This document shows positions 53,468 to 63,401 of a DNA stretch of 64,000 nucleotides, in pieces. The position numbers and the translations under genes are program-made. Numbering within the stretch: position 1 is the stretch's first letter; each line of letters opens with the position of its first letter. Source of the DNA: Microbacterium sp. Yaish 1 (GTDB lineage: Bacteria > Actinomycetota > Actinomycetes > Actinomycetales > Microbacteriaceae); contig NZ_NPMR01000002.1 of assembly GCF_002245215.1 (NCBI RefSeq), positions 682,001 through 746,000 of the forward strand, given 5' to 3'. The notes under the pieces are model-generated. The model was not told the origin of the DNA. It did no database searches and saw only the letters and a program-made list of their open reading frames with translations.

Positions 53468-54570
53468 GCACGCCCACCCAGGACCTCTCCGACGCCGGCG
53501 TCAGCATCTGGCTCGACGACCTGTCGCGTCAGCGCATCACGACCGGCAACCTGCAGGAACTCATCGACACGCGCAACGTCGTCGGCGTGACCACGAACCC
53601 CTCGATCTTCCAGGCCGCCATCAGCGCCGGCGTCGGATACGAGGAGGCCATCGATGCTCAGGCCAAGGCCGGAGCATCGACCGACGACACGATCTTCGAG
53701 CTGACGACGACGGACGTTCGCAACGCGTCCGACATCTTCCGCCCGATCTTCGACAGGACCGGTGGCGTCGACGGCCGCGTGTCGATCGAGGTCTCCCCCG
53801 ACCTCGCGCACGACACCGACGCGACGATCGCCGAGGCTAAGAAGCTCGCCGCCGCGGTCGACCGGCCGAACGTCCTCATCAAGATCCCCGCGACCAAGGC
53901 CGGTCTGCCCGCGATCACGGAGGTGATCGCGGCAGGCATCAGCGTCAACGTCACGCTGATCTTCTCGCTCGAGCGCTACAGCGAGGTCATCGACGCCTAC
54001 CTCGCGGGTCTCGAGCGAGCCCGCGAGGCGGGCATCGACCTCGGCGGGATCCACTCCGTCGCGTCGTTCTTCGTCTCCCGCGTGGACACCGAGGTCGACA
54101 AGCGCCTCTCCGCGATCGGATCGGATGCCGCCAACGAGCTGAAGTCGCTCGCCGGTGTCGCCAACGCGCGTCTGGCCTACGAGCTGTTCGAGAAGAAGTT
54201 CGCCGAGCAGCGCGCCCAGGACCTCGTCGCCGCCGGCGCGAACCTGCAGCGTCCGCTGTGGGCCTCCACCGGCGTGAAGGATCCCGCGCTGCCGGACACC
54301 CTCTACGTCACCGAGCTCGTCGCTCCCGGCACCGTCAACACGATGCCCGAGAAGACCCTCGAGGCGACCTTCGACCACGGCGTCATCTCCGGCGACACCG
54401 TCACCGGTGCCTACGAGGCGGCCCACAAGGTGTTCGCCGACCTCGCCGCCGTGGGCATCGACCTCGACGACGTCACCCAGCTGCTGGAGGACGAGGGCGT
54501 CGACAAGTTCATCGCGTCCTGGCACGACCTGCAGGGCACGGTGACGGCGGCTCTGGAGAGCGCCCGTTGA
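53464..54570 (+). CDS. tal: Transaldolase
   Basis: Moves a dihydroxyacetone unit between sugar phosphates. It has 368 residues, the longer actinobacterial class. [14 protein letters not shown] at the N-terminus, [17 protein letters not shown], and [16 protein letters not shown] with the Schiff-base lysine (about 141). [13 protein letters not shown] follows. Its ATG overlaps the tkt stop (ATGA) and its stop overlaps the TTG start of pgi (TTGA), so translation is coupled. Confidence 0.96.
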   Translation: MSTPTQDLSDAGVSIWLDDLSRQRITTGNLQELIDTRNVVGVTTNPSIFQAAISAGVGYEEAIDAQAKAGASTDDTIFELTTTDVRNASDIFRPIFDRTGGVDGRVSIEVSPDLAHDTDATIAEAKKLAAAVDRPNVLIKIPATKAGLPAITEVIAAGISVNVTLIFSLERYSEVIDAYLAGLERAREAGIDLGGIHSVASFFVSRVDTEVDKRLSAIGSDAANELKSLAGVANARLAYELFEKKFAEQRAQDLVAAGANLQRPLWASTGVKDPALPDTLYVTELVAPGTVNTMPEKTLEATFDHGVISGDTVTGAYEAAHKVFADLAAVGIDLDDVTQLLEDEGVDKFIASWHDLQGTVTAALESAR

Positions 54571-56189
54571 GCTTCGAGATCCACGTCTCGGGGCACGTCT
54601 CCGATGTCGTCGAGCAGACGCTGCCCCGACTCGTGACCGACCTGGTCGCGAGCGGCATCACCGCGGGTGACGCCGACCTGTGGGGTCCGGATGCCGCTGA
54701 GGAGGCGTCACGCCGGCTCGGTTGGGTTCAGGCGGTCACCGTGTCGCGACCGCTCGTCGCCGAGATCGAGGCGCTGCGCACCGAGCTGCACTCCCGCGGC
54801 ATCACGCGCGTCGTGCTGGCGGGGATGGGCGGTTCGTCGCTCGCGCCCGAGGTGATCGCGCGTACCCATGGGGTCCCGCTCACGATCCTCGACTCCACCG
54901 CGCCCGGGCAGGTCCTCGCGGCCATCGACGGCGACGCCGAGACGGGCGGTCTCGCCGAGACCGTCCTCGTCGTCTCGTCCAAGTCGGGGTCGACCGTCGA
55001 GACCGACTCGGCCCGGCGGGCCTTCGCCGCCGCATGGAGCGACCTCGGCATCGACCCCGCCGACCGGATCGTCGTCGTCACCGACCCGGGCTCACCGCTC
55101 GAGGCCGAGGCGCGGGCGGCCGGACACCGGGTGTTCACCGCCGACCCGACGGTGGGAGGGCGGTACTCCGCACTCACCGCGTTCGGGCTCGTGCCGGCCG
55201 GCCTGGCCGGAGCCGACATCCGTCAGCTCCTCGACGAGGCGGATGCGACGCTGCTCGAAGTAGCGGTCGACGACCGGCGCAACCCCGCTCTCGTGCTCGC
55301 CGCGGCGATCGCAGGCGGAGAGCCGCGGCGCGACAAGCTGGCACTCATCAGCGACGGAACCCACATCGTGGGGCTCCCCGACTGGATCGAGCAGCTGGTC
55401 GCCGAGTCGACCGGGAAGGCCGGCACCGGCATCCTGCCCGTCGTCGCCACCCCGCTCTCCCCCGAGCTCGACCTGCTGCCCGACGACCTGCAGGTCGTGC
55501 GGCTCGTCGGCGACGCCGTCCATTTCCAGATCCTCGAGCAGCACCCGGGCGAGGTGCTCGTCAGCGGTTCCCTCGGCGCGCAGTTCCTGGTCTGGGAGTA
55601 CGCCACGGCGATCGCCGGTCGCCTGCTCGGTATCAACCCGTTCGACCAGCCCGACGTCGAGGCGGCGAAGTCCGCCGCGCGCGCTCTGCTCGACGACGCC
55701 CGGACCACCGCCTCCGCGCCGCTGTTCGTCGAGAACGGTGTCGAGGTGCGGGTGTCCGATCCGTCGCTCGCTGCGGATCACACGCTCGCCGGCGTTCTCG
55801 CGAACCTGTGGCAGAGCGTTCCGGCCGACGGGTACGTCGCCGTTCAGGCCTACGTCGACCGCACGGCGGTGCAGCAGCTGGCCGGCGTGCGCGAACTGAT
55901 CGCGGCGGACTCCGGCCGCCCGACCACGTTCGGATGGGGGCCGCGGTTCCTGCACTCCACCGGTCAGTATCACAAGGGAGGCCCCGCGAACGGCGTCTTC
56001 CTTCAGATCACGGAGCGCACCGACGTCGACCTCGAGATCCCGGGGCGTCCGTTCACGTTCGGCCGTCTCATCGAGGCGCAGGCCTCCGGCGACGCCGCAG
56101 TCCTCGCCGAGCGCGGCCGACCGGTCGTGACGCTCACCCTGACGGACCCCGCCACCGAGGTCCTCACCCTTTTCGAAGCCGCCCAGTAG
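54567..56189 (+). CDS. pgi: Glucose-6-phosphate isomerase
   Basis: Interconverts glucose-6-phosphate and fructose-6-phosphate. It has 540 residues of the actinobacterial transaldolase-linked PGI branch: [33 protein letters not shown] and [16 protein letters not shown] are the sugar-phosphate-binding loops, with [19 protein letters not shown] near the C-terminus. The start is set at TTG 54567 overlapping the tal stop; no ATG or GTG lies close enough, and the first residues SFEIHVSGH look native. In some relatives this protein is fused to transaldolase; here the two are separate and overlapping. zwf follows after 13 bases. Confidence 0.93.
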   Translation: MSFEIHVSGHVSDVVEQTLPRLVTDLVASGITAGDADLWGPDAAEEASRRLGWVQAVTVSRPLVAEIEALRTELHSRGITRVVLAGMGGSSLAPEVIARTHGVPLTILDSTAPGQVLAAIDGDAETGGLAETVLVVSSKSGSTVETDSARRAFAAAWSDLGIDPADRIVVVTDPGSPLEAEARAAGHRVFTADPTVGGRYSALTAFGLVPAGLAGADIRQLLDEADATLLEVAVDDRRNPALVLAAAIAGGEPRRDKLALISDGTHIVGLPDWIEQLVAESTGKAGTGILPVVATPLSPELDLLPDDLQVVRLVGDAVHFQILEQHPGEVLVSGSLGAQFLVWEYATAIAGRLLGINPFDQPDVEAAKSAARALLDDARTTASAPLFVENGVEVRVSDPSLAADHTLAGVLANLWQSVPADGYVAVQAYVDRTAVQQLAGVRELIAADSGRPTTFGWGPRFLHSTGQYHKGGPANGVFLQITERTDVDLEIPGRPFTFGRLIEAQASGDAAVLAERGRPVVTLTLTDPATEVLTLFEAAQ

Positions 56190-56202
56190 GAAGTCCCCTC
56201 CC

Positions 56203-57750
56203 ATGACCGTGGAGATCTCGCGCGCCCACAACCCCCTGCGCGATCCCGACGACCGCCGCATGAACCGCATCGCCGGGCCGAGCGCCCTGGTGATCTTCGG
56301 TGTGACCGGCGACCTGTCGCGCAAGAAGCTCATGCCCGCCGTGTACGACCTCGCCAACCGCGGGCTGCTTCCCCCGGGGTTCGCCCTCGTCGGATTCGCC
56401 CGGCGCGACTGGGAGGACCAGGACTTCGCCGAGGTCGTGCACGCAGCGGTGAAGCAGCACGCCCGCACCCCGTTCCGGGAGGAGACGTGGAAGCAGCTCC
56501 TCCAGGGCATCCGCTTCGTCTCGGGCGAGTTCGGCGACGCCGACGCCTTCCGCCGGTTGCGCGAGACGGTCGAGAAGCTCGACGTCGATCGCGGGACGAT
56601 GGGAAACCACGCGTTCTACCTGTCGATCCCTCCGAAGGACTTCCCAATCGTCGCGAAGCAGCTGAAGGACTCGGGCCTGGTCGACGAGCACGCCGACGCG
56701 GACACCTGGCGGCGCGTCGTCATCGAGAAGCCGTTCGGCAGCGACCTGAAGACGGCCCGCGAGCTCAACGCGGCGCTCGAGGTGGCCTTCCCGGCGGATT
56801 CGATCTTCCGGATCGACCACTACCTCGGCAAGGAGACGGTGCAGAACATCCTCGCGCTGCGCTTCGCGAACGAGATGTTCGAGCCGATCTGGAACGCGAA
56901 CTACGTCGACCACGTGCAGATCACGATGGCCGAGGACATCGGCGTCGGCGGGCGCGCGGGATACTACGACGGCATCGGCGCAGCGCGTGACGTCATCCAG
57001 AACCACCTCCTCCAGCTCCTCGCCCTCACCGCGATGGAAGAGCCCATCTCGATGGAGGCGAACCACCTCCGCGCCGAGAAGGAGAAGGTGCTCGCCGCGG
57101 TCCAGCTGCCCGACGACCTGTCGACGGCGACCGCTCGCGGGCAGTACGCCGGCGGGTGGCAGGGCGGCGAGGAGGTCACCGGCTTCCTCGACGAGGACGG
57201 GATGAACCCCGAGTCGACGACCGAGACGTACGCCGCCATCAAGGTCGACATCGCCACGCGTCGCTGGGCCGGTGTGCCGTTCTATCTGCGAACGGGCAAG
57301 CGCCTGGGCCGCCGCGTGACCGAGATCGCCGTCGTGTTCAAGCGTGCTCCGCAGCACCTGTTCCTGCGCAATCAGACAACCGAGCTCGGTCAGAACGCCC
57401 TCGTCATCCGGGTTCAGCCGGATGAGGGCGTCACGATCCGGTTCGGGTCGAAGGTGCCCGGTGCGGCCACCGAGGTGCGCGACGTCACGATGGACTTCGG
57501 CTACGGCCACGCGTTCACCGAGTCGAGCCCGGAGGCGTACGAGCGCCTCATCCTCGATGTCCTCCTCGGCGACCCGCCGCTGTTCCCCCGCCACGAAGAG
57601 GTGGAGCTGTCGTGGCGCATCCTCGACCCCGTGGAGGAGTTCTGGGCGAAGCAGGGCGGTCCGCTCGAGCAGTACGCCCCCGGCTCCTGGGGTCCCACTT
57701 CCGCAGATGAACTGCTGGCCCGCGACGGCCGCGTCTGGAGGCGTCCATGA
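56203..57750 (+). CDS. zwf: Glucose-6-phosphate 1-dehydrogenase
   Basis: First step of the oxidative pentose phosphate pathway, making NADPH. It has 515 residues. FGVTGDLSRKKLMPAVYDL holds the cofactor loop, EKPFGSDLKTA and FRIDHYLGKETVQNI the substrate site with the catalytic histidine. PFYLRTGKRLGRRVTEIAVV follows. The ATG overlaps nothing upstream but sits 13 bases after pgi; the stop overlaps the opcA ATG. OpcA, next, is its assembly factor. Confidence 0.97.
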   Translation: MTVEISRAHNPLRDPDDRRMNRIAGPSALVIFGVTGDLSRKKLMPAVYDLANRGLLPPGFALVGFARRDWEDQDFAEVVHAAVKQHARTPFREETWKQLLQGIRFVSGEFGDADAFRRLRETVEKLDVDRGTMGNHAFYLSIPPKDFPIVAKQLKDSGLVDEHADADTWRRVVIEKPFGSDLKTARELNAALEVAFPADSIFRIDHYLGKETVQNILALRFANEMFEPIWNANYVDHVQITMAEDIGVGGRAGYYDGIGAARDVIQNHLLQLLALTAMEEPISMEANHLRAEKEKVLAAVQLPDDLSTATARGQYAGGWQGGEEVTGFLDEDGMNPESTTETYAAIKVDIATRRWAGVPFYLRTGKRLGRRVTEIAVVFKRAPQHLFLRNQTTELGQNALVIRVQPDEGVTIRFGSKVPGAATEVRDVTMDFGYGHAFTESSPEAYERLILDVLLGDPPLFPRHEEVELSWRILDPVEEFWAKQGGPLEQYAPGSWGPTSADELLARDGRVWRRP

Positions 57751-58688
57751 TCGTCGATCTGCCCGACACGACGGTGTCGAAGATCGCCCGCGAACTCGTC
57801 AACGTGCGCGAGGAGGGTGGCGCCGTCGCTCTCGGGCGGGTGCTGACCCTCGTCATCGCCACCTCGCACGGACTCGAAGAGGACGCTATCGAGGCGGCCA
57901 ACGACGCATCACGCGAGCACCCGATGCGCGTGATCGTGCTGATCACCAATCCGGAGGGTGAATCGAAGCTCGATGCGCAGATCCGGGTCGGCGGAGACGC
58001 CGGCGCGAGCGAGGTCATCGTTTTGCGCGCCAGCGGCGGAGCCGCGAGCAACGACGAGGCGCTCATCACGGGGCTGCTGCTCCCTGACGCCCCCGTCGTG
58101 GCATGGTGGCCCGACCGTCCGCCGGCCGAGCCCTCGCAGTCCCCCATCGGCCGCATCGCGCAGCGCCGCATCACCGATGCCGCAACCCTGCCCTATGACA
58201 GCGGACGGCTCGCCGCCCTGGGCGCGGGCTACGCCCCCGGCGACACCGATCTCGCGTGGACCCGCCTGACGCATTGGCGCGAGCAGCTCGCCGCCGTGCT
58301 CGACCAGCCGCCCTACGACCCCGTGACCGAGGTCGAGGTCGTCGGAAGCGGCAGCTCGCCGTCGACGGGTCTGCTCGCCGCGTGGCTGTGCCTGATGCTG
58401 GATGTTCCCGTGCAGTGGCAGTACGCCCCCCGCGAGGAGTGGGAGCACGGCATCCGCAGCGTACGGCTGAAGCGTCCGAGCGGCGACGTGCTGCTCGAGC
58501 GCACCACGACGGTGGACGCGACCCTCACGCAGCCGGGTCAGCCCTCGCACGATCTCGTCCTCCCCCGTCGGACGCTCCGCGAGTGCCTGGCGGAGGAGCT
58601 TCGGCGCCTGGGACCCGATGTGCTCTACGGACGCGTCATCACCGACGGCTGGGCGCGGCTTCACCGGTCGCCGGCGGGAGACGCCTGA
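57747..58688 (+). CDS. opcA: Glucose-6-phosphate dehydrogenase assembly protein OpcA
   Basis: Needed for active or redox-responsive glucose-6-phosphate dehydrogenase in Actinobacteria and cyanobacteria. It has 313 residues. VREEGGAVALGRVLTLVI, RVGGDAGASEVIVLRASGG, LLLPDAPVVAWWPDRPP and ITDAATLPYDS are the usual blocks. The ATG overlaps the zwf stop; pgl starts 1 base after the stop. Confidence 0.95.
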   Translation: MIVDLPDTTVSKIARELVNVREEGGAVALGRVLTLVIATSHGLEEDAIEAANDASREHPMRVIVLITNPEGESKLDAQIRVGGDAGASEVIVLRASGGAASNDEALITGLLLPDAPVVAWWPDRPPAEPSQSPIGRIAQRRITDAATLPYDSGRLAALGAGYAPGDTDLAWTRLTHWREQLAAVLDQPPYDPVTEVEVVGSGSSPSTGLLAAWLCLMLDVPVQWQYAPREEWEHGIRSVRLKRPSGDVLLERTTTVDATLTQPGQPSHDLVLPRRTLRECLAEELRRLGPDVLYGRVITDGWARLHRSPAGDA

Positions 58689-58689
58689 C

Positions 58690-59463
58690 ATGCCCACCGC
58701 CGAGAAACGCGTCGTCATCAGTCCCGACGTCGACACCCTCACCGGCTCCATCGCGTCGCGCTTCCTCGACCGCGTCGCGAAGTGGGGCGCGGACGGGCGG
58801 ACCGTCAACGTCGGACTCGCGGGCGGCGGGATCATCGGCCACGTGCTCGAGCGGTTGGGCTCCCACCCGGATCGCGACAGCGTCGACTGGTCGCGGGTGC
58901 ACTTCTGGTGGGTCGACGAACGCTTCGTTCCGCGCGACAGCGACGACCGGAACGAGGCCGTCGCCCGCCGGGCGTTCCTCGACGCGATCGCGGTGCCCGC
59001 CGAGAACGTGCACCCCATCGCGGCATCCGACGAGGCCTCGGATGCCGAGGCCGCGGCCACGGCGTACGCTGCAGAACTCGCATCGGCCGGATCGGACGGG
59101 GCGGCCTGGCCCGTGTTCGACATCTGCTTCCTCGGCGTCGGCCCCGACGGCCATATCGCCTCGCTGTTCCCGGACCGCGGTGAGATCCGCATCACCGACA
59201 GCCCAGTTTCAGCCGTCCACGACTCCCCGAAGCCGCCGTCCGACCGAGTGACTCTCACGCGCCCCGTGATCAACGCGTCCAAGCGCGTGTGGATGGTGCT
59301 GGCCGGACCCGACAAGTCGGCGGCGCTCGGGCTCGCCCTCGCCGGCGCCAGCTATCACAGCGTGCCCGCCGCCGGGGCGAAGGGCACGCGTCGCACGATC
59401 CTGTTCACCGACGAGGCGACCGCCGCTCAGGTGCCGCCGGAACTCATCGACGACCAGTACTGA
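58690..59463 (+). CDS. pgl: 6-phosphogluconolactonase
   Basis: Hydrolyses 6-phosphogluconolactone, the product of Zwf. It has 257 residues of the SugarP-isomerase fold. GLAGGGIIGHVLERL, WWVDERFVPRDSDDRNEA and CFLGVGPDGHIASLFP are the phosphate-binding and catalytic motifs (NagB-like GxGPDGHxASLFP). ATG 58690 follows opcA by 1 base. Last gene of the pentose-phosphate operon, ended by a 19-bp terminator. Confidence 0.96.
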   Translation: MPTAEKRVVISPDVDTLTGSIASRFLDRVAKWGADGRTVNVGLAGGGIIGHVLERLGSHPDRDSVDWSRVHFWWVDERFVPRDSDDRNEAVARRAFLDAIAVPAENVHPIAASDEASDAEAAATAYAAELASAGSDGAAWPVFDICFLGVGPDGHIASLFPDRGEIRITDSPVSAVHDSPKPPSDRVTLTRPVINASKRVWMVLAGPDKSAALGLALAGASYHSVPAAGAKGTRRTILFTDEATAAQVPPELIDDQY

Positions 59464-59480
59464 CGTCGCCGACCCAGACG

Positions 59481-59520
59481 AACGAGGAGAGCGGATGCCG
59501 TGGCATCCGCTCTCCTCGTT
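59481..59520. terminator. Strong bidirectional terminator between pgl and rbpA
   Basis: A perfect 19-bp stem (59481-59499 with 59502-59520) around a 2-base centre, starting AACGAGGAGAGC. The A-rich start gives CTCGTT at the 3' end on both strands. Confidence 0.85.
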
Positions 59521-59541
59521 CGTCGCGATGTGTGTCTCGCG

Positions 59542-59898
59542 TCAGTTCAGTCCACGACGCTCGCGAAGCTGCTGCAGGGCCTCGTCGAGGAGCTGCTCGG
59601 CTTCTTCGTCGGTGCGACGCTCCTTCACGTAGGCGAGGTGCGTCTTGTACGGCTCGGTCTTGGCGACAGCCGGCGGATTCGCCTTGTCGCGGCCGGCCGG
59701 CAGACCCGAGTGGGGCGAATCGATGGTCTCGGGGATCTCTTCCTCGGCGATACCGGCAGCGAAGTAGCGCACGGTCTCGTTGCCGAGAGCATCCCAGTAC
59801 GAGATCGCCACACGATCAGCGTGGTGACCGTGGTCCTGCTCGCCCATGGGGCCCGCGCCGACGCGGGTGCCGCGGATCGCGTTTCCTCCTGTGGCCAT
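59542..59898 (-). CDS. rbpA: RNA polymerase-binding protein RbpA
   Basis: Essential actinobacterial transcription factor that binds group 1 sigma factors and RNA polymerase. It has 118 residues. IRGTRVGAGPMGE is the N-terminal tail and linker, VAISYWDALGNETVRYFA the core domain, and LAYVKERRTDEEAEQLLDEA the C-terminal sigma-interacting helix. There are no cysteines, so it is the zinc-free type. The ATG overlaps the secG stop by one base. Confidence 0.92.
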   Translation of the reverse strand: MATGGNAIRGTRVGAGPMGEQDHGHHADRVAISYWDALGNETVRYFAAGIAEEEIPETIDSPHSGLPAGRDKANPPAVAKTEPYKTHLAYVKERRTDEEAEQLLDEALQQLRERRGLN

Positions 59899-60158
59899 CA
59901 GATCACCGTGAACTTCGTGATGAGGCCGAGGGCGACGATGGAGAGGAACCACGCCAGCGCGAGCACGATCGTGAAGCGGTTGAGGTTGCGCTCGGCGAGG
60001 CCCGACGAGCCCATCGCGGAACTCATCCCGCCGCCGAACATGTCGGACAGGCCGCCGCCACGCCCCTTGTGGAGCAGGATCAGCAACGTCAGGAGCAGGC
60101 TGGTGATGCCCAGAAGCACCTGCAGCACGAACTCGAGGATCTGCACGGTGGTCGTCAC
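59898..60158 (-). CDS. secG: Preprotein translocase subunit SecG
   Basis: Small membrane subunit of the SecYEG channel, 86 residues. Helix 1 is ILEFVLQVLLGITSLLLTLL, followed by LLHKGRGGGLSDMFGGG, the SecG signature loop, and helix 2 IVLALAWFLSIVALGLI. GTG start with GAAAGG immediately upstream; a TATACT promoter hexamer is about 35 bases upstream. Its stop overlaps the rbpA start. Confidence 0.95.
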   Translation of the reverse strand: MTTTVQILEFVLQVLLGITSLLLTLLILLHKGRGGGLSDMFGGGMSSAMGSSGLAERNLNRFTIVLALAWFLSIVALGLITKFTVI

Positions 60159-60192
60159 CTTTCCGGCGATCGTTCCGATCGCACGAGGGTCA

Positions 60193-60198
60193 AGTATA
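60193..60198 (-). promoter_or_regulatory. -10 hexamer of secG-rbpA
   Basis: TATACT on the minus strand, 34 bases before the secG GTG, just after the tpiA terminator hairpin. Confidence 0.55.
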
Positions 60199-60219
60199 TC
60201 CAGCAGCCGCGCGGATACG

Positions 60220-60257
60220 CGTACGGCCCGGCGACCGGTGGGTCGCCGGGCCGTACG
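60220..60257 (-). terminator. Terminator hairpin after tpiA
   Basis: CGTACGGCCCGGCGACC / GGTCGCCGGGCCGTACG, 17 perfect pairs with a 4-base loop, directly after the tpiA stop. No U-tract. Confidence 0.8.
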
Positions 60258-60260
60258 ACG

Positions 60261-61049
60261 TCACACGCCGACGTGCTTCTGGTAGCGGATGATCGCGGCG
60301 AACTCGTCCGCGACCAGGCTCGCGCCGCCAACGAGGGCGCCGTCGACATCGGGCTCGCGCATGAATCCGGCGATGTTCGCCGACTTCACCGAACCGCCGT
60401 AGAGGATGCGCGTGCGCGCCGCCGCGTCAGCGCCGAGCACGGAGCCGACGACCTCGCGGAGCTTCGCGCACACGTCCTCTGCCTGCTGCGGCGTCGCCGC
60501 CTGTCCCGAGCCGATGGCCCACACCGGCTCGTAGGCCACGACGATGTCGGCATCCGCCGCCACGCCCGCGAGGGCCGCCTCGAGCTGCGCCACCGGAACA
60601 GCCGAAGCGCCGTGCTTCTCGAGGTCTTCCGCCGTCTCGCCCACGCAGATGACCGGCGACAGACCGTGACGGAGGGCCGCCTGGACCTTGGCCGCAACGA
60701 CCTCATCGGTCTCGGCGTGGTACTCGCGACGCTCGGAGTGACCGATGATCACATACCGGCAGTCGAGCTGCTTGAGGAACGCTCCCGAGATCTCACCGGT
60801 GTACGCACCGGAGTCCTTCGTCGAGAGGTCCTGAGCGCCGAGCGCGAACGCGATCTTATCGGCGTCGAGCAGCGTCTGCACCGTACGCAGATCGGTGAAA
60901 GGCGGGAAGACCGCCACCTCGACCGAGTCGTCCTCGTGCTTGGCATCCTTCAGCGTCCAGTGGAGCTTCTGCACGAACGCGACCGCCTGCAGGTGGTCGA
61001 GATTCATCTTCCAGTTGCCCGCGATGAGGGGCATACGGTTCATGCCCAT
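60261..61049 (-). CDS. tpiA: Triosephosphate isomerase
   Basis: Interconverts dihydroxyacetone phosphate and glyceraldehyde-3-phosphate. It has 262 residues. AGNWKMNLDH holds the catalytic lysine, VIIGHSERREYHAET the histidine, VVAYEPVWAIGSGQAAT the glutamate, and LYGGSVKSANI the phosphate loop. ATG 61049 has GGAGGT 6 bases upstream; ATG 61043, overlapping the pgk stop as ATGA, is an alternative. Last gene of gap-pgk-tpiA. Confidence 0.97.
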   Translation of the reverse strand: MGMNRMPLIAGNWKMNLDHLQAVAFVQKLHWTLKDAKHEDDSVEVAVFPPFTDLRTVQTLLDADKIAFALGAQDLSTKDSGAYTGEISGAFLKQLDCRYVIIGHSERREYHAETDEVVAAKVQAALRHGLSPVICVGETAEDLEKHGASAVPVAQLEAALAGVAADADIVVAYEPVWAIGSGQAATPQQAEDVCAKLREVVGSVLGADAAARTRILYGGSVKSANIAGFMREPDVDGALVGGASLVADEFAAIIRYQKHVGV

Positions 61050-62254
61050 CCGAGCACCTCCAGACCGGGCAGCTTCTTGCCCTCCAGGAACTCCAGCGAC
61101 GCGCCGCCGCCGGTCGAGATGTGGCCGAACGACGAGTCGGAGAATCCGAGCTGGCGCACCGCGGCTGCGGAGTCCCCGCCGCCGACGACCGACAGGCCGT
61201 CGACCTCGGTGAGCGCCTGGGCGACAGCGCGGGTGCCCGCGGCGAACGCTGGCATCTCGAACACGCCCATGGGCCCGTTCCAGAAGACGGTGCGGGAGCT
61301 GCGGATCGCGTCGGCGAACAGCTCCGCCGTCTTCGGGCCGATATCCAGGCCCATGCCGTCGGCACCGAAGGCGGTGTCCTCCAGCGCATCGGCCGGAGCG
61401 ACGACGTGGTCGGCGTCGGCGGCGAAACCGGAGGCCATGACGGCATCGACGGGGAGGACGAGCTCGACGCCGCGCTCCTTCGCCGTGGCGATGTAGCCCT
61501 TCACGGTCTCGAGCTGGTCGCTCTCGAGCAGGCTCTTGCCGACCTTGTGCCCGAGCGCGGCGAGGAAGGTGAACAGCATCCCGCCGCCGACGAGGATCTT
61601 GTCGGCCCGCGGAAGCAGGTGCTCGATGACGCCGAGCTTGTCGCTCACCTTCGAGCCGCCGAGCACCACCGCGTACGGACGCTCCGGGTTCTCGGTGAGG
61701 CGGTCGAGGACGTCGACCTCCTTCTCGATGAGGAACCCGGCCGCCGACGGCAGGATCTCGGCGAGATCGTAGACCGACGCCTGCTTGCGGTGCACGACAC
61801 CGAAGCCGTCCGAGACGAGCACGTCGCCGAGCGAGGCGAGCTGCTCGGCGAAGGCGCGACGCTGGGTCTCGTCCTTCGCGGTCTCCCCCGCGTTGAAGCG
61901 GAGGTTCTCGATCACCGCGACGTCGCCGTCGCCGAGCGAGGACACGACCTGCTGCGCCGACTCGCCCACGGTGTCGCCGGCGAAGGCGACGGGCTTGCCG
62001 AGCAGCTCGGACAGCCGCTGCGCGACGGGCTCGAGCGAGTACTTCGGATCGGGGGAACCGTCGGGACGGCCGAGGTGCGAGCAGGCGATGACGCGCGCGC
62101 CCTGGCCGATGAGGTGGTCGATGGTGGGCAGCGCCGCACGCACACGGCCATCGTCCGTGATGACTCCGTCCTTCAGGGGGACGTTGAAGTCAACACGGAC
62201 GATGACGCGCTTGCCTGCGAGCGGGCCCAGCGAATCGAGGGTTCGCAGAGCCAT
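61040..62254 (-). CDS. pgk: Phosphoglycerate kinase
   Basis: Makes ATP from 1,3-bisphosphoglycerate. It has 404 residues. RVDFNVPLKDGVITDDGRV near the N-terminus, CSHLGRPDGSPDPKYSL, ENLRFNAGETAKD, VVLGGSKVSDKLGVIEHLL and the C-terminal GGGDSAAAVRQLG. ATG 62254 (MALRTLDSLGPLAGK) follows the gap stop by 5 bases. Confidence 0.97.
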   Translation of the reverse strand: MALRTLDSLGPLAGKRVIVRVDFNVPLKDGVITDDGRVRAALPTIDHLIGQGARVIACSHLGRPDGSPDPKYSLEPVAQRLSELLGKPVAFAGDTVGESAQQVVSSLGDGDVAVIENLRFNAGETAKDETQRRAFAEQLASLGDVLVSDGFGVVHRKQASVYDLAEILPSAAGFLIEKEVDVLDRLTENPERPYAVVLGGSKVSDKLGVIEHLLPRADKILVGGGMLFTFLAALGHKVGKSLLESDQLETVKGYIATAKERGVELVLPVDAVMASGFAADADHVVAPADALEDTAFGADGMGLDIGPKTAELFADAIRSSRTVFWNGPMGVFEMPAFAAGTRAVAQALTEVDGLSVVGGGDSAAAVRQLGFSDSSFGHISTGGGASLEFLEGKKLPGLEVLGWA

Positions 62255-62259
62255 GGTCG

Positions 62260-63390
<1,131 letters not shown>

Positions 63391-63401
63391 TTATGACCCT
63401 A

